Assembly: GCA_913061145.1 (NCBI GenBank)
Contig: CAJXUQ010000024.1
Coordinates: 1 to 58,016 of the forward strand
Reading direction: 5' to 3'
Length of the DNA: 58,016 bases
Source: an uncultured Haliea sp.
GTDB taxonomy: Bacteria > Pseudomonadota > Gammaproteobacteria > Pseudomonadales > Halieaceae
The position numbers and the translations under genes were made by a program. Numbering within the stretch: the stretch's first letter is position 1; every line of letters begins with the position of its first letter. Shown in pieces: positions 44,684 to 53,924 of this stretch. The notes beneath the pieces were generated by a model that made no database searches, had not been told where the DNA came from, and saw nothing but the letters and a program-made list of their open reading frames with translations.

Positions 44684-45802
44684 TCAGCCGCGCAACGCCG
44701 TCAGCGGGGGGATAAACTCGTAGCCCAGCGCTTCCGCGACCGCCGCGTGCGTCACCTGTCCGGCGTGCACATTCAGGCCGTTGCGCAGGTGCTCGTCCTT
44801 CTCCAGCGCGGCGCGCACGCCATGGCGCGCCAGTTGCACCGCGTAGGGCAATGTCGCATTGGTCAGCGCCATGGTGGAGGTCCTGGCCACACCGCCGGGC
44901 ATGTTCGCCACACAGTAGTGCACAACACCATCGATCACGTAGGTCGGCTCCTGATGTGTGGTGGGCCGGCTGGTCTCAAAACAGCCTCCCTGATCGATGG
45001 CCACATCGACCATGACCGCGCCCTTCTTCATTCTCGCCACCAGATCGCGGCTGATCAGCTTGGGCGCTGATGCGCCCGGAATCAGTACCGCACCCACCAC
45101 CAAATCGGCCTGCAGGGCATAGCGCTCAAGTGCTTCCTTGGTCGAGTACACCGTCTTCAGGCGCCCACCGAACAGCATATCCAGCTCCTTGAGGCGGTTC
45201 AGGTCACGATCCAGCAACGTGACATCCGCCCCCAGACCCATCGCCATCCTCGCTGCGTTGATGCCAACCACCCCGCCACCGATGATGAGCACCTGCGCAG
45301 GTTCAACGCCCGGCACACCACCCAGTAAAACGCCGTTACCGCCCTGGGCCTTTTCCAGGTTGTGCGCACCGGCCTGAATGGCCATGCGGCCCGCCACTTC
45401 GCTCATCGGCGCCAGCAGGGGCAGCCCGCGCCCCGCGGAGGTTACGGTTTCATAGGCAATACACGTCGCGCCGGAGGCCAACAAGGCCTTGGCCTGATCC
45501 GGGTCGGGGGCCAGATGCAGATAGGTGAACAACAGCTGGCCAGGGCGCAACATCCGGCACTCGACGGGCTGCGGCTCCTTGACCTTGATGATCATTTCCG
45601 CCTCGGCAAAGATCGCCTCCGCACTGGCGACGATCTCTGCCCCCGCATCGCGATACTGGGCATCGTCGAAGCCGATGGGCTCAGCGCCGTCCTGTTCCAC
45701 CAGAACACGGTGCCCATCGTGCACCAGTTCGCGCACTCCCGCCGGAGTGAGACCAATACGGTACTCGTGGTTCTTGATTTCCTTCGGTACGCCAATCAGC
45801 AT
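44684..45802 (-). CDS. ald: L-alanine dehydrogenase
   Basis: A 372-residue NAD-dependent enzyme interconverting alanine and pyruvate plus ammonia. It starts [20 protein letters not shown]. The substrate Lys is in M-I-I-K-V-K-E-P-Q, the catalytic His in F-T-Y-L-H-L-A, and the nucleotide loop is [30 protein letters not shown] is also typical. I chose ATG 45802 (GGAG 9 bases upstream) over an ATG 27 bases earlier because it gives the family length. It is divergent from an Lrp-type gene. Confidence 0.97.
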   Translation of the reverse strand: MLIGVPKEIKNHEYRIGLTPAGVRELVHDGHRVLVEQDGAEPIGFDDAQYRDAGAEIVASAEAIFAEAEMIIKVKEPQPVECRMLRPGQLLFTYLHLAPDPDQAKALLASGATCIAYETVTSAGRGLPLLAPMSEVAGRMAIQAGAHNLEKAQGGNGVLLGGVPGVEPAQVLIIGGGVVGINAARMAMGLGADVTLLDRDLNRLKELDMLFGGRLKTVYSTKEALERYALQADLVVGAVLIPGASAPKLISRDLVARMKKGAVMVDVAIDQGGCFETSRPTTHQEPTYVIDGVVHYCVANMPGGVARTSTMALTNATLPYAVQLARHGVRAALEKDEHLRNGLNVHAGQVTHAAVAEALGYEFIPPLTALRG

Positions 45803-45985
45803 GTGTGCGCTCTCCAGCGACAGGTTCATGTGACCGGCATGCTAAGGTGGAAAAAAACACTTTTCTCATGTATTTTCGCCAAATCAGCAGTTATTTCCAC
45901 TGTATTTTTATATATCTTTAGGCGTATCGACCAATATAGAACCGCCGGTAGTCAGCCGATCAGCTGCATATAACCACAGTAGCGA

Positions 45986-46471
45986 GTGAGCACAATGAAA
46001 GCACGGCTTCAGAACCTCAACCGCACCGACCGGCGCCTGCTGCGGCTGCTGCAACAGGATGCACGCACCAGCTACGCAGAGCTCGCTCGCCAGGTTGGCC
46101 TGAGCACCACACCCTGCAAGGAGCGCATCAAACGGCTGGAGCGCGAGGGCATCATCCGTGGCTACCAGGCCATCCTGGACCCGGAACAGCTCGATGCAGG
46201 GCTGGTTGTGTTTGTGCAGATCCGCCTGAGCCGCAGCTCACAGGATATTTTCGAGGAATTCAAACGCAGCGCCTTCGAACTACCCGAAGTTCAGGAGTGC
46301 TACCTCGTCTCCGGCAATTTCGACTACCTGATCAAGGCGCGCGTTGCTGACATGAATGCGTATCGCGCGTTCCTGGGCGAAACACTGCTTACCCTGCCCG
46401 GGGTGCAGGAATCGACCAGCTACGTGGTGATGGAGCAGGTGAAAGAAACCCTGGCGCTGCACATCCCCTGA
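45986..46471 (+). CDS. lrp: Lrp/AsnC-family regulator, Lrp-like
   Basis: A 161-residue regulator very like E. coli Lrp. The N-terminal helix-turn-helix is S-Y-A-E-L-A-R-Q-V-G-L-S-T-T-P-C-K-E-R-I-K-R-L-E, followed by I-I-R-G-Y-Q-A-I-L-D-P. The RAM ligand domain contains V-Q-E-C-Y-L-V-S-G-N-F-D-Y-L-I-K-A-R-V-A-D-M and L-L-T-L-P-G-V-Q-E-S-T-S-Y-V-V-M-E. It senses leucine or alanine and acts as octamers. The GTG at 45986 or ATG at 45995 may start it. The AT-rich 183-base gap to the divergent ald gene is a natural Lrp target. Confidence 0.93.
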   Translation: MSTMKARLQNLNRTDRRLLRLLQQDARTSYAELARQVGLSTTPCKERIKRLEREGIIRGYQAILDPEQLDAGLVVFVQIRLSRSSQDIFEEFKRSAFELPEVQECYLVSGNFDYLIKARVADMNAYRAFLGETLLTLPGVQESTSYVVMEQVKETLALHIP

Positions 46472-46482
46472 CAGCGGCCCGC

Positions 46483-47355
46483 TCAGTCGAGGTCGTGATC
46501 GATATCCTTGTACTGCAGGTTGGTGAGCTGCTCGGACAGGAGGCCAATGAAAAACACCACCAGACCCGCCAACAGCAACAGCGAGCTCATATTGCTGAAG
46601 CGCAATAAACCGCTGCCAAACGCGCCCAGCAGATAATTGGCCATGCCCAGGCCGGCCAGCAGCACCGACAGCGGAAAGTAGACTTTCAGCGGGGAATAGA
46701 GCGTACCAATCTTGAAGATGATGAGGAAAAAACGCACCCCGTCGCGCAGCGGACTGATATGGCTTTTGCCGACGCGCTGCTCTACCGCAATAGGTACAAA
46801 GCCGACGGAGTAACCGGCCCGAAAGAAGGCCATGGTCGAGGTCGTGGGGTAGCTGAAGCCGTTGGGCAGCAGATACAGGAAGCTGAGAAACTTGCGCCGG
46901 TTTACCGCACGAAACCCCGAGGTGAGGTCATCAATGCGACGGTTTACCATCCAGCTTGCCAGGCGGTTGTACAGTGTGTTGGCACTCCAGCGCGCAATAC
47001 TGGCCTGGGATGACCGGCCCGAACGCGCACCCACCACCATGTCATAGCCCTCCGCCATGGTGGCGAGCAGGCTGGCGATGTCCGCCGGGTCGTGCTGGCC
47101 GTCGCCGTCCAGGAAGACCAGCACATCCCCCGTCGCCGCTCGCGCACCTGACTTCACCGCGGCGCCGTTGCCCTTGGGGTAGGGGTGGGATACGACCGTG
47201 GCGCCGGCACTGCGGGCGACCGCAGCCGTGTCATCCTCCGAGCCGTCGTTGACGACGATCAGTTCGGCATCGGGGTACAGGCTACGGAGGCGCGGTAGCA
47301 GCGGTGCCAGCCCCTGTTGCTCATTCCTGGCGGGTATCACAATGGAAATTCGCAA
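46483..47355 (-). CDS. GT2 glycosyltransferase, dolichyl/polyprenyl-phosphate sugar synthase-like
   Basis: A 290-residue glycosyltransferase. The family-2 catalytic domain at 1-220 has I-V-I-P-A-R-N-E, V-V-N-D-G-S-E-D-D-T, the metal site L-D-G-D-G-Q-H-D-P and K-S-H-I-S-P. Two C-terminal membrane helices are at about 226-250 and 256-280. This is the layout of enzymes that load a sugar from a nucleotide onto polyprenyl phosphate at the membrane. Its ATG abuts the stop of the upstream GT-C gene, so all three make one operon; it would supply the lipid-linked sugar those transferases need. Confidence 0.9.
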   Translation of the reverse strand: MRISIVIPARNEQQGLAPLLPRLRSLYPDAELIVVNDGSEDDTAAVARSAGATVVSHPYPKGNGAAVKSGARAATGDVLVFLDGDGQHDPADIASLLATMAEGYDMVVGARSGRSSQASIARWSANTLYNRLASWMVNRRIDDLTSGFRAVNRRKFLSFLYLLPNGFSYPTTSTMAFFRAGYSVGFVPIAVEQRVGKSHISPLRDGVRFFLIIFKIGTLYSPLKVYFPLSVLLAGLGMANYLLGAFGSGLLRFSNMSSLLLLAGLVVFFIGLLSEQLTNLQYKDIDHDLD

Positions 47356-49236
47356 CTAGTCTGCCTCCAGGTAGAGCGCGAGGGTTTCTTGATCTGAGAC
47401 GGTTAACGCCCCCGCCGCCTGCAGCGTCAACAGCTGTCGCTGCAACGCTTCAGCCTCACTCACTTTACCCAATGCCGTACTGAAATGCAGCTGCATTAAC
47501 AGGCCGCGTGGCGTACCCGGCGCCTGCGCAAGAAACTGCGCAGTGTATTCATAGGCATTGGCATAACGTCCGAGGGCATTTTCCAGCACTGCGAGCAGGG
47601 CGTAGATATTCGCCGACGCCGTGGCACCGGCCTCCGGGCGCAGATACACGCTCGCAAAGGCGTCCGCGATTGCAAGGCGGTCCAACTGCACACACTGCTC
47701 GTTCTGCAGCATCTGCACCAGCACATGCAGGGTGGCCACGGAACTCAGTGGGCGGGGCGCATCCAGAGCACTGGCGATGGTCCCCGCTGACGCCGGCAAC
47801 GGCCGACCGGCCATGCAGCTGAGCGCGAGATTGCGCAGGTAATGATCGCCGTCCCGCTCCGGGGAGTGTGCATGGGCCTGGGCGGAATACGCCAGCGCCC
47901 GCTCGAGGCTGCCCGCTTGCGCATACATCACCGCCATATCGGCATTGGCGCGAAAAGACGCCGGGTGGGCATTTATCTGGTTGAAGCGCAGCAGATAACT
48001 GTTTGCCCAGATTTCCACCTGGGAGCTGGTATTGAAAGTCAACGCCACCAGCGCGAGTCCAAAACAGGCCCCTACCGGCGCCGCCACTTTGGGCCAACGC
48101 TGCGACAGCTCCGCCAGCAGCAGGGCCAGCAGCAGGAACAGCGCAATACCCGGAAAGTAGTTCCGATGCTCGAAATACAGCTCCAGCGGCAGTACGGTGG
48201 ACTCGATACTGTGCCCGACGAGAAAAAGCAGCAGGCAGAACGCCACGCGCCGACCCAACGCGAAGCCAGAGACTGCCGCTGCGAGCAACAGCGCCGCACA
48301 CCAGGCCAGCAGTGCGTGGAGCGTTGCGATGGGGTGCATCAGTGAGCGCGACAGCTCGACATCGTCATGGTACAGCCCCATGCGGGCGGCTTCAGGCCAG
48401 ACCAGCTGGCCGAGATAATCCCAGAGAATCCGGCTCTGGGTCATCACCCTCTCCACCAGGGTAAATTCCCGCAGCGCGTAGTGCCCGAGAAAACGCCCGG
48501 GTGCCAGAGCAAACACGGCGAGAACGAACACGCCGCCCAACACCAGGGCACCCAGCACCAGGTACAGCATCCCCTTGTCGACACGACCAGCCCGACGACA
48601 GCCATACCAGAGCAACTCCAGCAGCAGCAGTACGGGCAGCACGACCACACCGTTTTCCTTGGCGAATACCGCAAGGGCGGCGCAGAGCAGCACCAGCGCT
48701 AAGCGCAGGCTTCCCCCCTCGCCTGCGCTGTAGCGCTCGCGCCAGTAGGTATAGGCAATGAGCGCGAGCAGCATAAAGGTGCAGGCCAGCATGGCCATAC
48801 GCTGCACCGCATACAGCACCGTGCTTACCCACAGCGGCGATACCAGCCACAGCCCGGCCGCCAGCAAGGCCACCGCCACGAGCTGCGAGTAACCGGCAGC
48901 GCGCAACAGGCGATGGATGAGCCAGGCCAGCAAGAGCCCATTGAGCAGATGCAGGGCAATATTGATGGCCTTGCTCCAGCGCAAATCATCGCCAACCAGT
49001 GCCCGTTCGGCGACGAAGGTCGCCATGGTAACCGGGCGCCCCAGCGGCCCGGAACCATCTCCGAATACCTGCTCCACACGTTGCCGCGAATCCACGTCGG
49101 TCTCCAGCAGAGTCACGCTGGTGCGGTCATCCAGCAAGGCCGGTCCGTGAACCCCCGGTGCATAGAGCCAGGCTGTTGCGGCAAGCAGCAGGCCAAAGGT
49201 CGCGAACAGGCAAAGCCTTGCCACGTATTCAGACAT
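47356..49236 (-). CDS. TMTC-like GT-C membrane glycosyltransferase with TPR-like C-terminus (copy 2)
   Basis: A 626-residue protein with about 10-11 helices (1-415) and a soluble, helical, probably periplasmic C-terminal 200 residues resembling degenerate TPRs. The first loop holds the acidic pair Asp36-Asp37 (A-L-L-D-D-R-T), as in GT-C enzymes. It continues with G-P-L-G-R-P-V-T-M-A-T-F, I-A-L-H-L-L-N-G, V-L-Y-A-V-Q-R-M-A and F-A-K-E-N-G-V-V-V-L-P. These match the TMTC O-mannosyltransferase-like family. It is a diverged duplicate of the next upstream gene, whose stop overlaps its ATG by one base (TGATG), and sits near pilA. Confidence 0.85.
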   Translation of the reverse strand: MSEYVARLCLFATFGLLLAATAWLYAPGVHGPALLDDRTSVTLLETDVDSRQRVEQVFGDGSGPLGRPVTMATFVAERALVGDDLRWSKAINIALHLLNGLLLAWLIHRLLRAAGYSQLVAVALLAAGLWLVSPLWVSTVLYAVQRMAMLACTFMLLALIAYTYWRERYSAGEGGSLRLALVLLCAALAVFAKENGVVVLPVLLLLELLWYGCRRAGRVDKGMLYLVLGALVLGGVFVLAVFALAPGRFLGHYALREFTLVERVMTQSRILWDYLGQLVWPEAARMGLYHDDVELSRSLMHPIATLHALLAWCAALLLAAAVSGFALGRRVAFCLLLFLVGHSIESTVLPLELYFEHRNYFPGIALFLLLALLLAELSQRWPKVAAPVGACFGLALVALTFNTSSQVEIWANSYLLRFNQINAHPASFRANADMAVMYAQAGSLERALAYSAQAHAHSPERDGDHYLRNLALSCMAGRPLPASAGTIASALDAPRPLSSVATLHVLVQMLQNEQCVQLDRLAIADAFASVYLRPEAGATASANIYALLAVLENALGRYANAYEYTAQFLAQAPGTPRGLLMQLHFSTALGKVSEAEALQRQLLTLQAAGALTVSDQETLALYLEAD

Positions 49237-51197
49237 CAGTGGTCTGCCCCGGTAACGACCTGGCGCTGCAACGGCAGCTGGCGGCGACGGCTGTCGTAGT
49301 GCATCCACTCGCCTATCGAGCGCAAAACACCTTCGGCATCGCCAACATCGCTATAGCGGGCGATCAGGTAGGGGTAGTAGGCAAGCTGACCGGGCGAGCG
49401 AGCCAGCGCCGCTTCCAGAGCAGCAAGCAGCTCCTGCGGGGGCGCACCACGCGCCTGCAGGTAGGTGTAACGCAGGCTGTCAATATCCGTCGGGGGAAGC
49501 GAGTAGCGCCCCAACGCGGCGAACAGCCGCTCCACCTCCTCGTCCTCCGTGGCACACTTGCCATCGCCCATACACTCCGCCAGCACCTGTAGCGCATTTC
49601 TGTCGGAGGCTTTCAGTACACGACCCGGGAGGGCGACGTGTATCGCTGACAGCCAGTCGGTTTGCGCGCGCAGCTCGGGAAAGAAGAGACTGTCCAGATA
49701 ATACAGCATCACCAGCGCACCAAGATCCGCAGGATCCCGCTGATGCATCAGTTCCATGTAGTGTCGGCCGACCGCCAGACTCGCCTTTGCATCCGCTTCG
49801 GAGAGCCCCAGCTCGTCCCGCAGGCGATACTGGCGCAGCAGCGCATTACCGTAGAAGTAATTGGAGCGCACAGATTCTGGATGACGGGCCAGGTTGGTAC
49901 GCGACAGTGTCAGATCATCGGACCAGGTATTGCCCCGTAAACCCAGCAGAAGGGCAAACACGACCAGCAGGGCCACCAGCGCCGGCACACGACGCGGCGA
50001 GGGCAGGCGACCGAGCAAATTGGCAAAGCCAGCGCCCAGCAACAGACAAACACCGATGCTGGGCAAATAATTGCGATGTTCGTAGACCATTTCCAGCGCG
50101 AGAAAGCTCGATTCCATGCTGTGGCCCACGAGGTACAGCAGAATCGCCAGCAGAAGCAGAGGCCAGCGCTCCCGCCGCCAGACAGCGACGCCAAGCGCCG
50201 ACACCCAGCCCACCACAGCAACCAGCGTGGACACAGGCTGCAGCCACCCGGTCGAAAGCGCTATGTCATCGTGCTGGAAGCCCATACTCAGGATATTGGG
50301 CCAGACAATCCAGCTGATGTACTGCCACAGCACCCGCCCCTGGGTCAGCAACCGTTCCTCGAGGGAGAAGTTGCGCTGCGCATAGCCCCCGAGGAACGTC
50401 TCGGGGGCCAGCCAGAAAATCAGCGCAATCAATACAAGCGGCGAGAGCAAGAGCACCCAGCCGGCGGCCGCCAGCAGCGACCGCTGCCGACCGGCCCAGC
50501 GACCGCGGTACACCGCCACTTCCACCGCGGGCAGCAACCACAGCAGCAGCGCGCCGTTTTCCTTGCTGAGCACGGCAAACACCGTGACCAGCAGCAGCCA
50601 CAGCGCCGCCGCAACCACCTCCTGCGGGCTCGCCCCGCACCAGGCCCAGCGGGAGCGCCAGCGCACAAACAGCAACAGCCCCAGCACCGTGAATAGCGTG
50701 GACAGCTGCGCCATGCGCTGCACTGCGTACAACACCGTGGACACATGCAGGGGGTGCAACAGCCAGAACCCCATGGCAAGCGCCGCCACCCACCCGGGAT
50801 GACAGTGCAGTTTGTCCTGGGCCACCAGCTCCGCAAGCAGCGCACGAAACAGTAAAAACAGCAGGCCACCGATGACGAGGTGAATCAGGATGTTGCCCAG
50901 TTTGAGCGAGCGGGCACTGAAGCCGCCTTCAAGGGCGTGCTGCAGGGCGAACGTGATCATGGACAGGGGGCGACTCAGCGGGCCGGCATTGGAACTGAGG
51001 GCGGCGGTACGCCACTCGTCGAAACGCTCCCCGGAAATCTGCACCAGCTCATTGCCGCTGAGGGCGGGGGTGTCGTCGAAGAGGAAGTCGTCGCCGGCGT
51101 TGTAGGCGTAAATGACTGCCACGACACTCAGTAGGATCACCACCAACCAGCGGGGTCGGGCATTTCTCACAATGACTGCCAAAGGGCTGGGTGGCAC
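49236..51197 (-). CDS. TMTC-like GT-C membrane glycosyltransferase with TPR-like C-terminus (copy 1)
   Basis: A 653-residue paralogue of the following gene with the same order of motifs: D-D pair at 41-42 in the first loop (F-L-F-D-D-T-P-A), G-P-L-S-R-P-L-S-M-I-T-F, N-I-L-I-H-L-V, H-P-L-H-V-S-T-V-L-Y-A-V-Q-R-M-A, L-S-K-E-N-G-A-L-L-L, and S-M-E-S-S-F-L-A-L-E-M-V-Y-E-H-R-N-Y-L. A C-terminal helical domain starts near 440. The start is GTG at 51197. It has its own promoter just after the pilA terminator. The family transfers sugar from a polyprenyl carrier to proteins; the target here may be pilin or other exported proteins. Confidence 0.85.
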   Translation of the reverse strand: MPPSPLAVIVRNARPRWLVVILLSVVAVIYAYNAGDDFLFDDTPALSGNELVQISGERFDEWRTAALSSNAGPLSRPLSMITFALQHALEGGFSARSLKLGNILIHLVIGGLLFLLFRALLAELVAQDKLHCHPGWVAALAMGFWLLHPLHVSTVLYAVQRMAQLSTLFTVLGLLLFVRWRSRWAWCGASPQEVVAAALWLLLVTVFAVLSKENGALLLWLLPAVEVAVYRGRWAGRQRSLLAAAGWVLLLSPLVLIALIFWLAPETFLGGYAQRNFSLEERLLTQGRVLWQYISWIVWPNILSMGFQHDDIALSTGWLQPVSTLVAVVGWVSALGVAVWRRERWPLLLLAILLYLVGHSMESSFLALEMVYEHRNYLPSIGVCLLLGAGFANLLGRLPSPRRVPALVALLVVFALLLGLRGNTWSDDLTLSRTNLARHPESVRSNYFYGNALLRQYRLRDELGLSEADAKASLAVGRHYMELMHQRDPADLGALVMLYYLDSLFFPELRAQTDWLSAIHVALPGRVLKASDRNALQVLAECMGDGKCATEDEEVERLFAALGRYSLPPTDIDSLRYTYLQARGAPPQELLAALEAALARSPGQLAYYPYLIARYSDVGDAEGVLRSIGEWMHYDSRRRQLPLQRQVVTGADH

Positions 51198-51226
51198 AGG
51201 GTACTCTCTAAATGCAGGGGATCCGC

Positions 51227-51254
51227 AGTGTACAATGCCTTACTGCACCGACAA
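51227..51254 (-). promoter_or_regulatory. Sigma-70-like promoter of the GT-C/GT-C/GT2 operon
   Basis: On the minus strand TTGTCG (complement of 51249-51254), 16 bases, TACACT (complement of 51227-51232). It lies between the pilA terminator and the GTG at 51197. The glycosyltransferase operon can therefore be transcribed independently of pilA. Confidence 0.55.
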
Positions 51255-51266
51255 AAACTGTGGGCG

Positions 51267-51294
51267 AAAAAAAGCCCGGCGATGCCGGGCTTTT
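51267..51294 (-). terminator. Rho-independent terminator of pilA
   Basis: AAAAGCCCGGC (51270-51280), GAT loop, GCCGGGCTTTT (51284-51294): an 11-bp perfect stem followed, on the minus strand, by a run of seven T. It begins 17 bases after the pilA stop. It is the strongest intrinsic terminator seen in the window. Confidence 0.93.
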
Positions 51295-51310
51295 GGTACT
51301 CAGCTAAACA

Positions 51311-51766
51311 CTAGCCGCGGCAGTTGGCCGGGAGGTACTTGGGCAGGATACCACCGGTTTGGGGCTTGCACTTCCAATCAATGCTACGGTCTGAACGCGT
51401 GGTGCCAGAGAGCAAAAACTCGAGAGCAGTACCACTGCCACCGCCAGGAATCGTTGCAGAGGTTACGCGCGCTGTCAGCAACGGGCCACTCGTTGAGTCG
51501 TACAAAATTGAGGCCACGATCTCTTTGTCAGGGTTGGAATTGATTCCTGCCACGCTGGCATTTAGCGGAAGATACCCATTAGCCGAATAATACTCAGCAA
51601 TCGTCGTCTTCGCCTCAGCCAGAGTCGCCAGCGGCTCGGACATCTTCGCCCGCACGGTGTAATCCTGATAAGCCGGCAGCGCGATGGCAGCCAGGATGCC
51701 CACGATCGCGATTACGATCATCAGTTCGATCAGGGTAAAACCCTTTTGTACGTTCTGCATTTTCAT
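51311..51766 (-). CDS. pilA: Type IVa major pilin
   Basis: A 151-residue prepilin. A short basic leader ends in Gly (K-M-Q-N-V-Q-K-G), followed by the mature N-terminus [27 protein letters not shown] with Glu5, needed for methylation and assembly. The C-terminal disulfide loop is W-K-C-x(14)-C-R-G. Ser/Thr/Gly-rich stretches ([11 protein letters not shown] and S-G-T-T-R-S-D-R-S) are possible O-glycosylation sites. The ATG at 51766 has GGAG 8 bases upstream; 51760 is an alternative with AAGGA. Processed by PilD and polymerised by PilB/PilC, all encoded across the intergenic gap. Confidence 0.96.
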   Translation of the reverse strand: MKMQNVQKGFTLIELMIVIAIVGILAAIALPAYQDYTVRAKMSEPLATLAEAKTTIAEYYSANGYLPLNASVAGINSNPDKEIVASILYDSTSGPLLTARVTSATIPGGGSGTALEFLLSGTTRSDRSIDWKCKPQTGGILPKYLPANCRG

Positions 51767-52171
51767 GTTCCTTACTCCTGTCCCCTGCGGGGTGTTTGGT
51801 CCGCACGCTTGCTCGAAGAGCACGTTGCGCTGGAGAATAAGCATGAAGCGTGCCACCTTAATAGAAGCCACAAGAAAAATATATTTATCTTTTTAAAACA
51901 ACAGCTTAAGAGATATGATCGACAAACCGCAGCCACCTGCCCGCCACATCCCTGCCCAATTTGGGTCACAGAGCGACCCGATGTGACACTTTTTGTCAGC
52001 TCCGCGGTGACAGAGTTTGTCGCAACGCACGCCATTGCGCGGCAAATTTGGGCAAAAATCCATATAAAATCATGCTTTTACGACCGCTTCAGGGTATTAG
52101 CATGAACTTTCTCTGGGTATACTTGGGCTGAGTATTGACAAAATAATGCGACCCCCAGGGATGCAGGCAGG
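51767..52171. other. pilA-pilB intergenic control region
   Basis: A 405-base gap with no credible gene. It holds the pilA sigma-54 promoter, then an AT-rich tract (about 51856-51905, rich in AAAAATATATTTATC) that could bend or bind IHF. A cluster of TGTC/GACA half-sites at 51983-52022 resembles PilR sites (TGACA at 51984 and 52008, TGTCA at 51994). Nearer pilB there is an AT-rich stretch (CATATAAAATCATG near 52060-52073), but I cannot point to a convincing pilB promoter. A nine-codon frame at 52101 is probably fortuitous. Confidence 0.6.
51840..51855 (-). promoter_or_regulatory. Sigma-54 promoter of pilA
   Basis: On the minus strand TGGCACGCTTCATGCT matches the -24/-12 consensus TGGCACGNNNNTTGCW at all but one fixed base, with exact GG-to-GC spacing. 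The transcript would start near 51829, leaving a leader of about 63 bases before the pilA ATG. RpoN- and PilR-dependent pilA is established in Pseudomonas. Confidence 0.88.
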
Positions 52172-53890
52172 ATGAACGAAAGAGCAATCGGGCAGTTGAG
52201 TGGCCTCGCGGGGCGCCTTGTGGTGGAGGGCCTGCTGAGCGCCGAGGCTGCCAAGGAAGCGCAGCGCGAGGCGACCTACCAGCGGGTTCCCCTGGTCAAA
52301 TACCTCGTTGACAAGCTTAGCCTCGACAGCCACCGCATCGCGGAGATCGCCTCCAACGAATTTGGGGTGCCGCTGTTCGACATCAGCGCCTTCAACCTGG
52401 CCACCCTGCCCAGCGGCCTGGTGGATACCAACCTCGTTACCAAGCACCATGCCCTGCCCCTGTTCCGCCGCGGCAATCGCCTGTTCATCGCCGTCTCGGA
52501 CCCCACCAACCTGGCTGCATTGGACGAAATCAAGTTCCACACCGGTGTCAACACCGATGCCATCCTCGTCGAGGAGCGCAGCCTGAACGCGGTGATCACG
52601 GACTGGATGGAGTCCCAGGACAACCTCACTGAAGGGCTGGGTGACCTCGAATCCGAAGACTTTGATAATATCGACATCTCCACCGGTGATGACAACAGCA
52701 AAGAGGACGCGGGCTCGGACGGTGTCGACGAGACACCCATCGTACGTTTCATCAACAAGGTGCTGGTGGACGCCATCAAGCAGGGCGCATCGGACATTCA
52801 CTTCGAACCCTACGAGAAGAACTACCGGGTGCGTTTCCGCACCGACGGCATTCTGCGCGAGGTGGTCAAGCCGCCCAAGAACCTCTCGGCACGGATGGCC
52901 GCGCGTCTGAAAATCATGTCGCAGATGGATATCTCCGAGCGGCGGGTACCGCAGGACGGGCGCATCCAGATGAAGCTGTCCCGCAACCGGGCCATCGACT
53001 TCCGGGTCAACACCCTGCCCACCCTGTTCGGCGAGAAAGTGGTGCTGCGTATCCTGGATCCCAGCAGCGCGCAGATGGGTATCGATGCACTGGGCTACGA
53101 GGAAGACCAGAAGAAGATGTACCTGGATGCGCTGAGCAAACCCCAGGGCATGATTCTGGTCACCGGTCCCACCGGTTCGGGTAAAACGGTGTCGCTGTAT
53201 ACCGGTATCAACCTGCTGAACCAGCCGGAGCGGAATATTTCCACCGCGGAGGACCCGGTGGAAATCAATATGGAAGGTGTCAACCAGGTGCACGTGAACC
53301 CCAAGGTGGGGCTCAATTTCGCCGAGGCCCTGCGCTCCTTCCTGCGTCAGGACCCGGACGTGATCATGGTCGGTGAGATCCGCGACCTGGAAACCGCGGA
53401 AATCGCCATCAAGGCCGCCCAGACCGGTCACCTTGTACTATCCACCCTGCACACCAACAGCGCCGCGGAGACCGTCACGCGACTGCTGAACATGGGCGTA
53501 CCCTCGTTCAACCTCGCCACATCGGTCAACCTGATTATCGCCCAGCGACTGGCGCGGCGCCTCTGCAAGGAATGCAGCGAACCCGCCGAACTGCCCACCG
53601 AGGTGCTGCTGAAAGCAGGCTTCAGCGAGGAACAGCTGGCCAACGCCGATATCCGGCGCGCCGTGGGTTGCGACCTCTGCAAGGACGGCTACAAGGGCCG
53701 GGTCGGTATCTACGAGGTGGTGCGTATCACCCCGACCATCGCCCAGCTGATTCTGTCCCAGGGCAACGCCATGGAAATTCACAAGCAGGCGCGGGCGGAG
53801 GGCTTCCCGGATTTGCACCAGTCCGCGCTGCTGAAGGTACTCAAGGGTATGACCAGCCTGGAAGAAGTGAACCGGGTGACCACGGACTAG
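52172..53890 (+). CDS. pilB: Type IV pilus extension ATPase PilB
   Basis: A 572-residue secretion ATPase powering pilin polymerisation. The N-terminal T2SSE_N domain is about 1-150. The ATPase core has Walker A G-P-T-G-S-G-K-T near 330, the Asp box E-D-P-V-E, the Walker B-like M-V-G-E-I-R-D and His box T-L-H-T-N-S-A. The tetracysteine zinc motif is C-K-E-C-x(n)-C-D-L-C. The ATG at 52172 follows GGCAGG. It is the first gene of the plus-strand pilBCD-coaE run and is divergent from pilA. Confidence 0.98.
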   Translation: MNERAIGQLSGLAGRLVVEGLLSAEAAKEAQREATYQRVPLVKYLVDKLSLDSHRIAEIASNEFGVPLFDISAFNLATLPSGLVDTNLVTKHHALPLFRRGNRLFIAVSDPTNLAALDEIKFHTGVNTDAILVEERSLNAVITDWMESQDNLTEGLGDLESEDFDNIDISTGDDNSKEDAGSDGVDETPIVRFINKVLVDAIKQGASDIHFEPYEKNYRVRFRTDGILREVVKPPKNLSARMAARLKIMSQMDISERRVPQDGRIQMKLSRNRAIDFRVNTLPTLFGEKVVLRILDPSSAQMGIDALGYEEDQKKMYLDALSKPQGMILVTGPTGSGKTVSLYTGINLLNQPERNISTAEDPVEINMEGVNQVHVNPKVGLNFAEALRSFLRQDPDVIMVGEIRDLETAEIAIKAAQTGHLVLSTLHTNSAAETVTRLLNMGVPSFNLATSVNLIIAQRLARRLCKECSEPAELPTEVLLKAGFSEEQLANADIRRAVGCDLCKDGYKGRVGIYEVVRITPTIAQLILSQGNAMEIHKQARAEGFPDLHQSALLKVLKGMTSLEEVNRVTTD

Positions 53891-53924
53891 ACACTGCGTA
53901 ACCACGTGCTAAACGGACGAGACT

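Noticed and set aside
52101-52130. Nine-codon frame M-N-F-L-W-V-Y-L-G before pilB as a leader peptide
   Set aside because: No regulatory-codon run, no following terminator/antiterminator structure and no clear ribosome-binding site.
52097-53431. 444-residue open frame antisense to pilB
   Set aside because: pilB is unmistakable on the other strand. The antisense product is rich in Gly/His/Val/Asp with no family pattern. The same reasoning removes the frames antisense to pilC, glcB and the RND gene.
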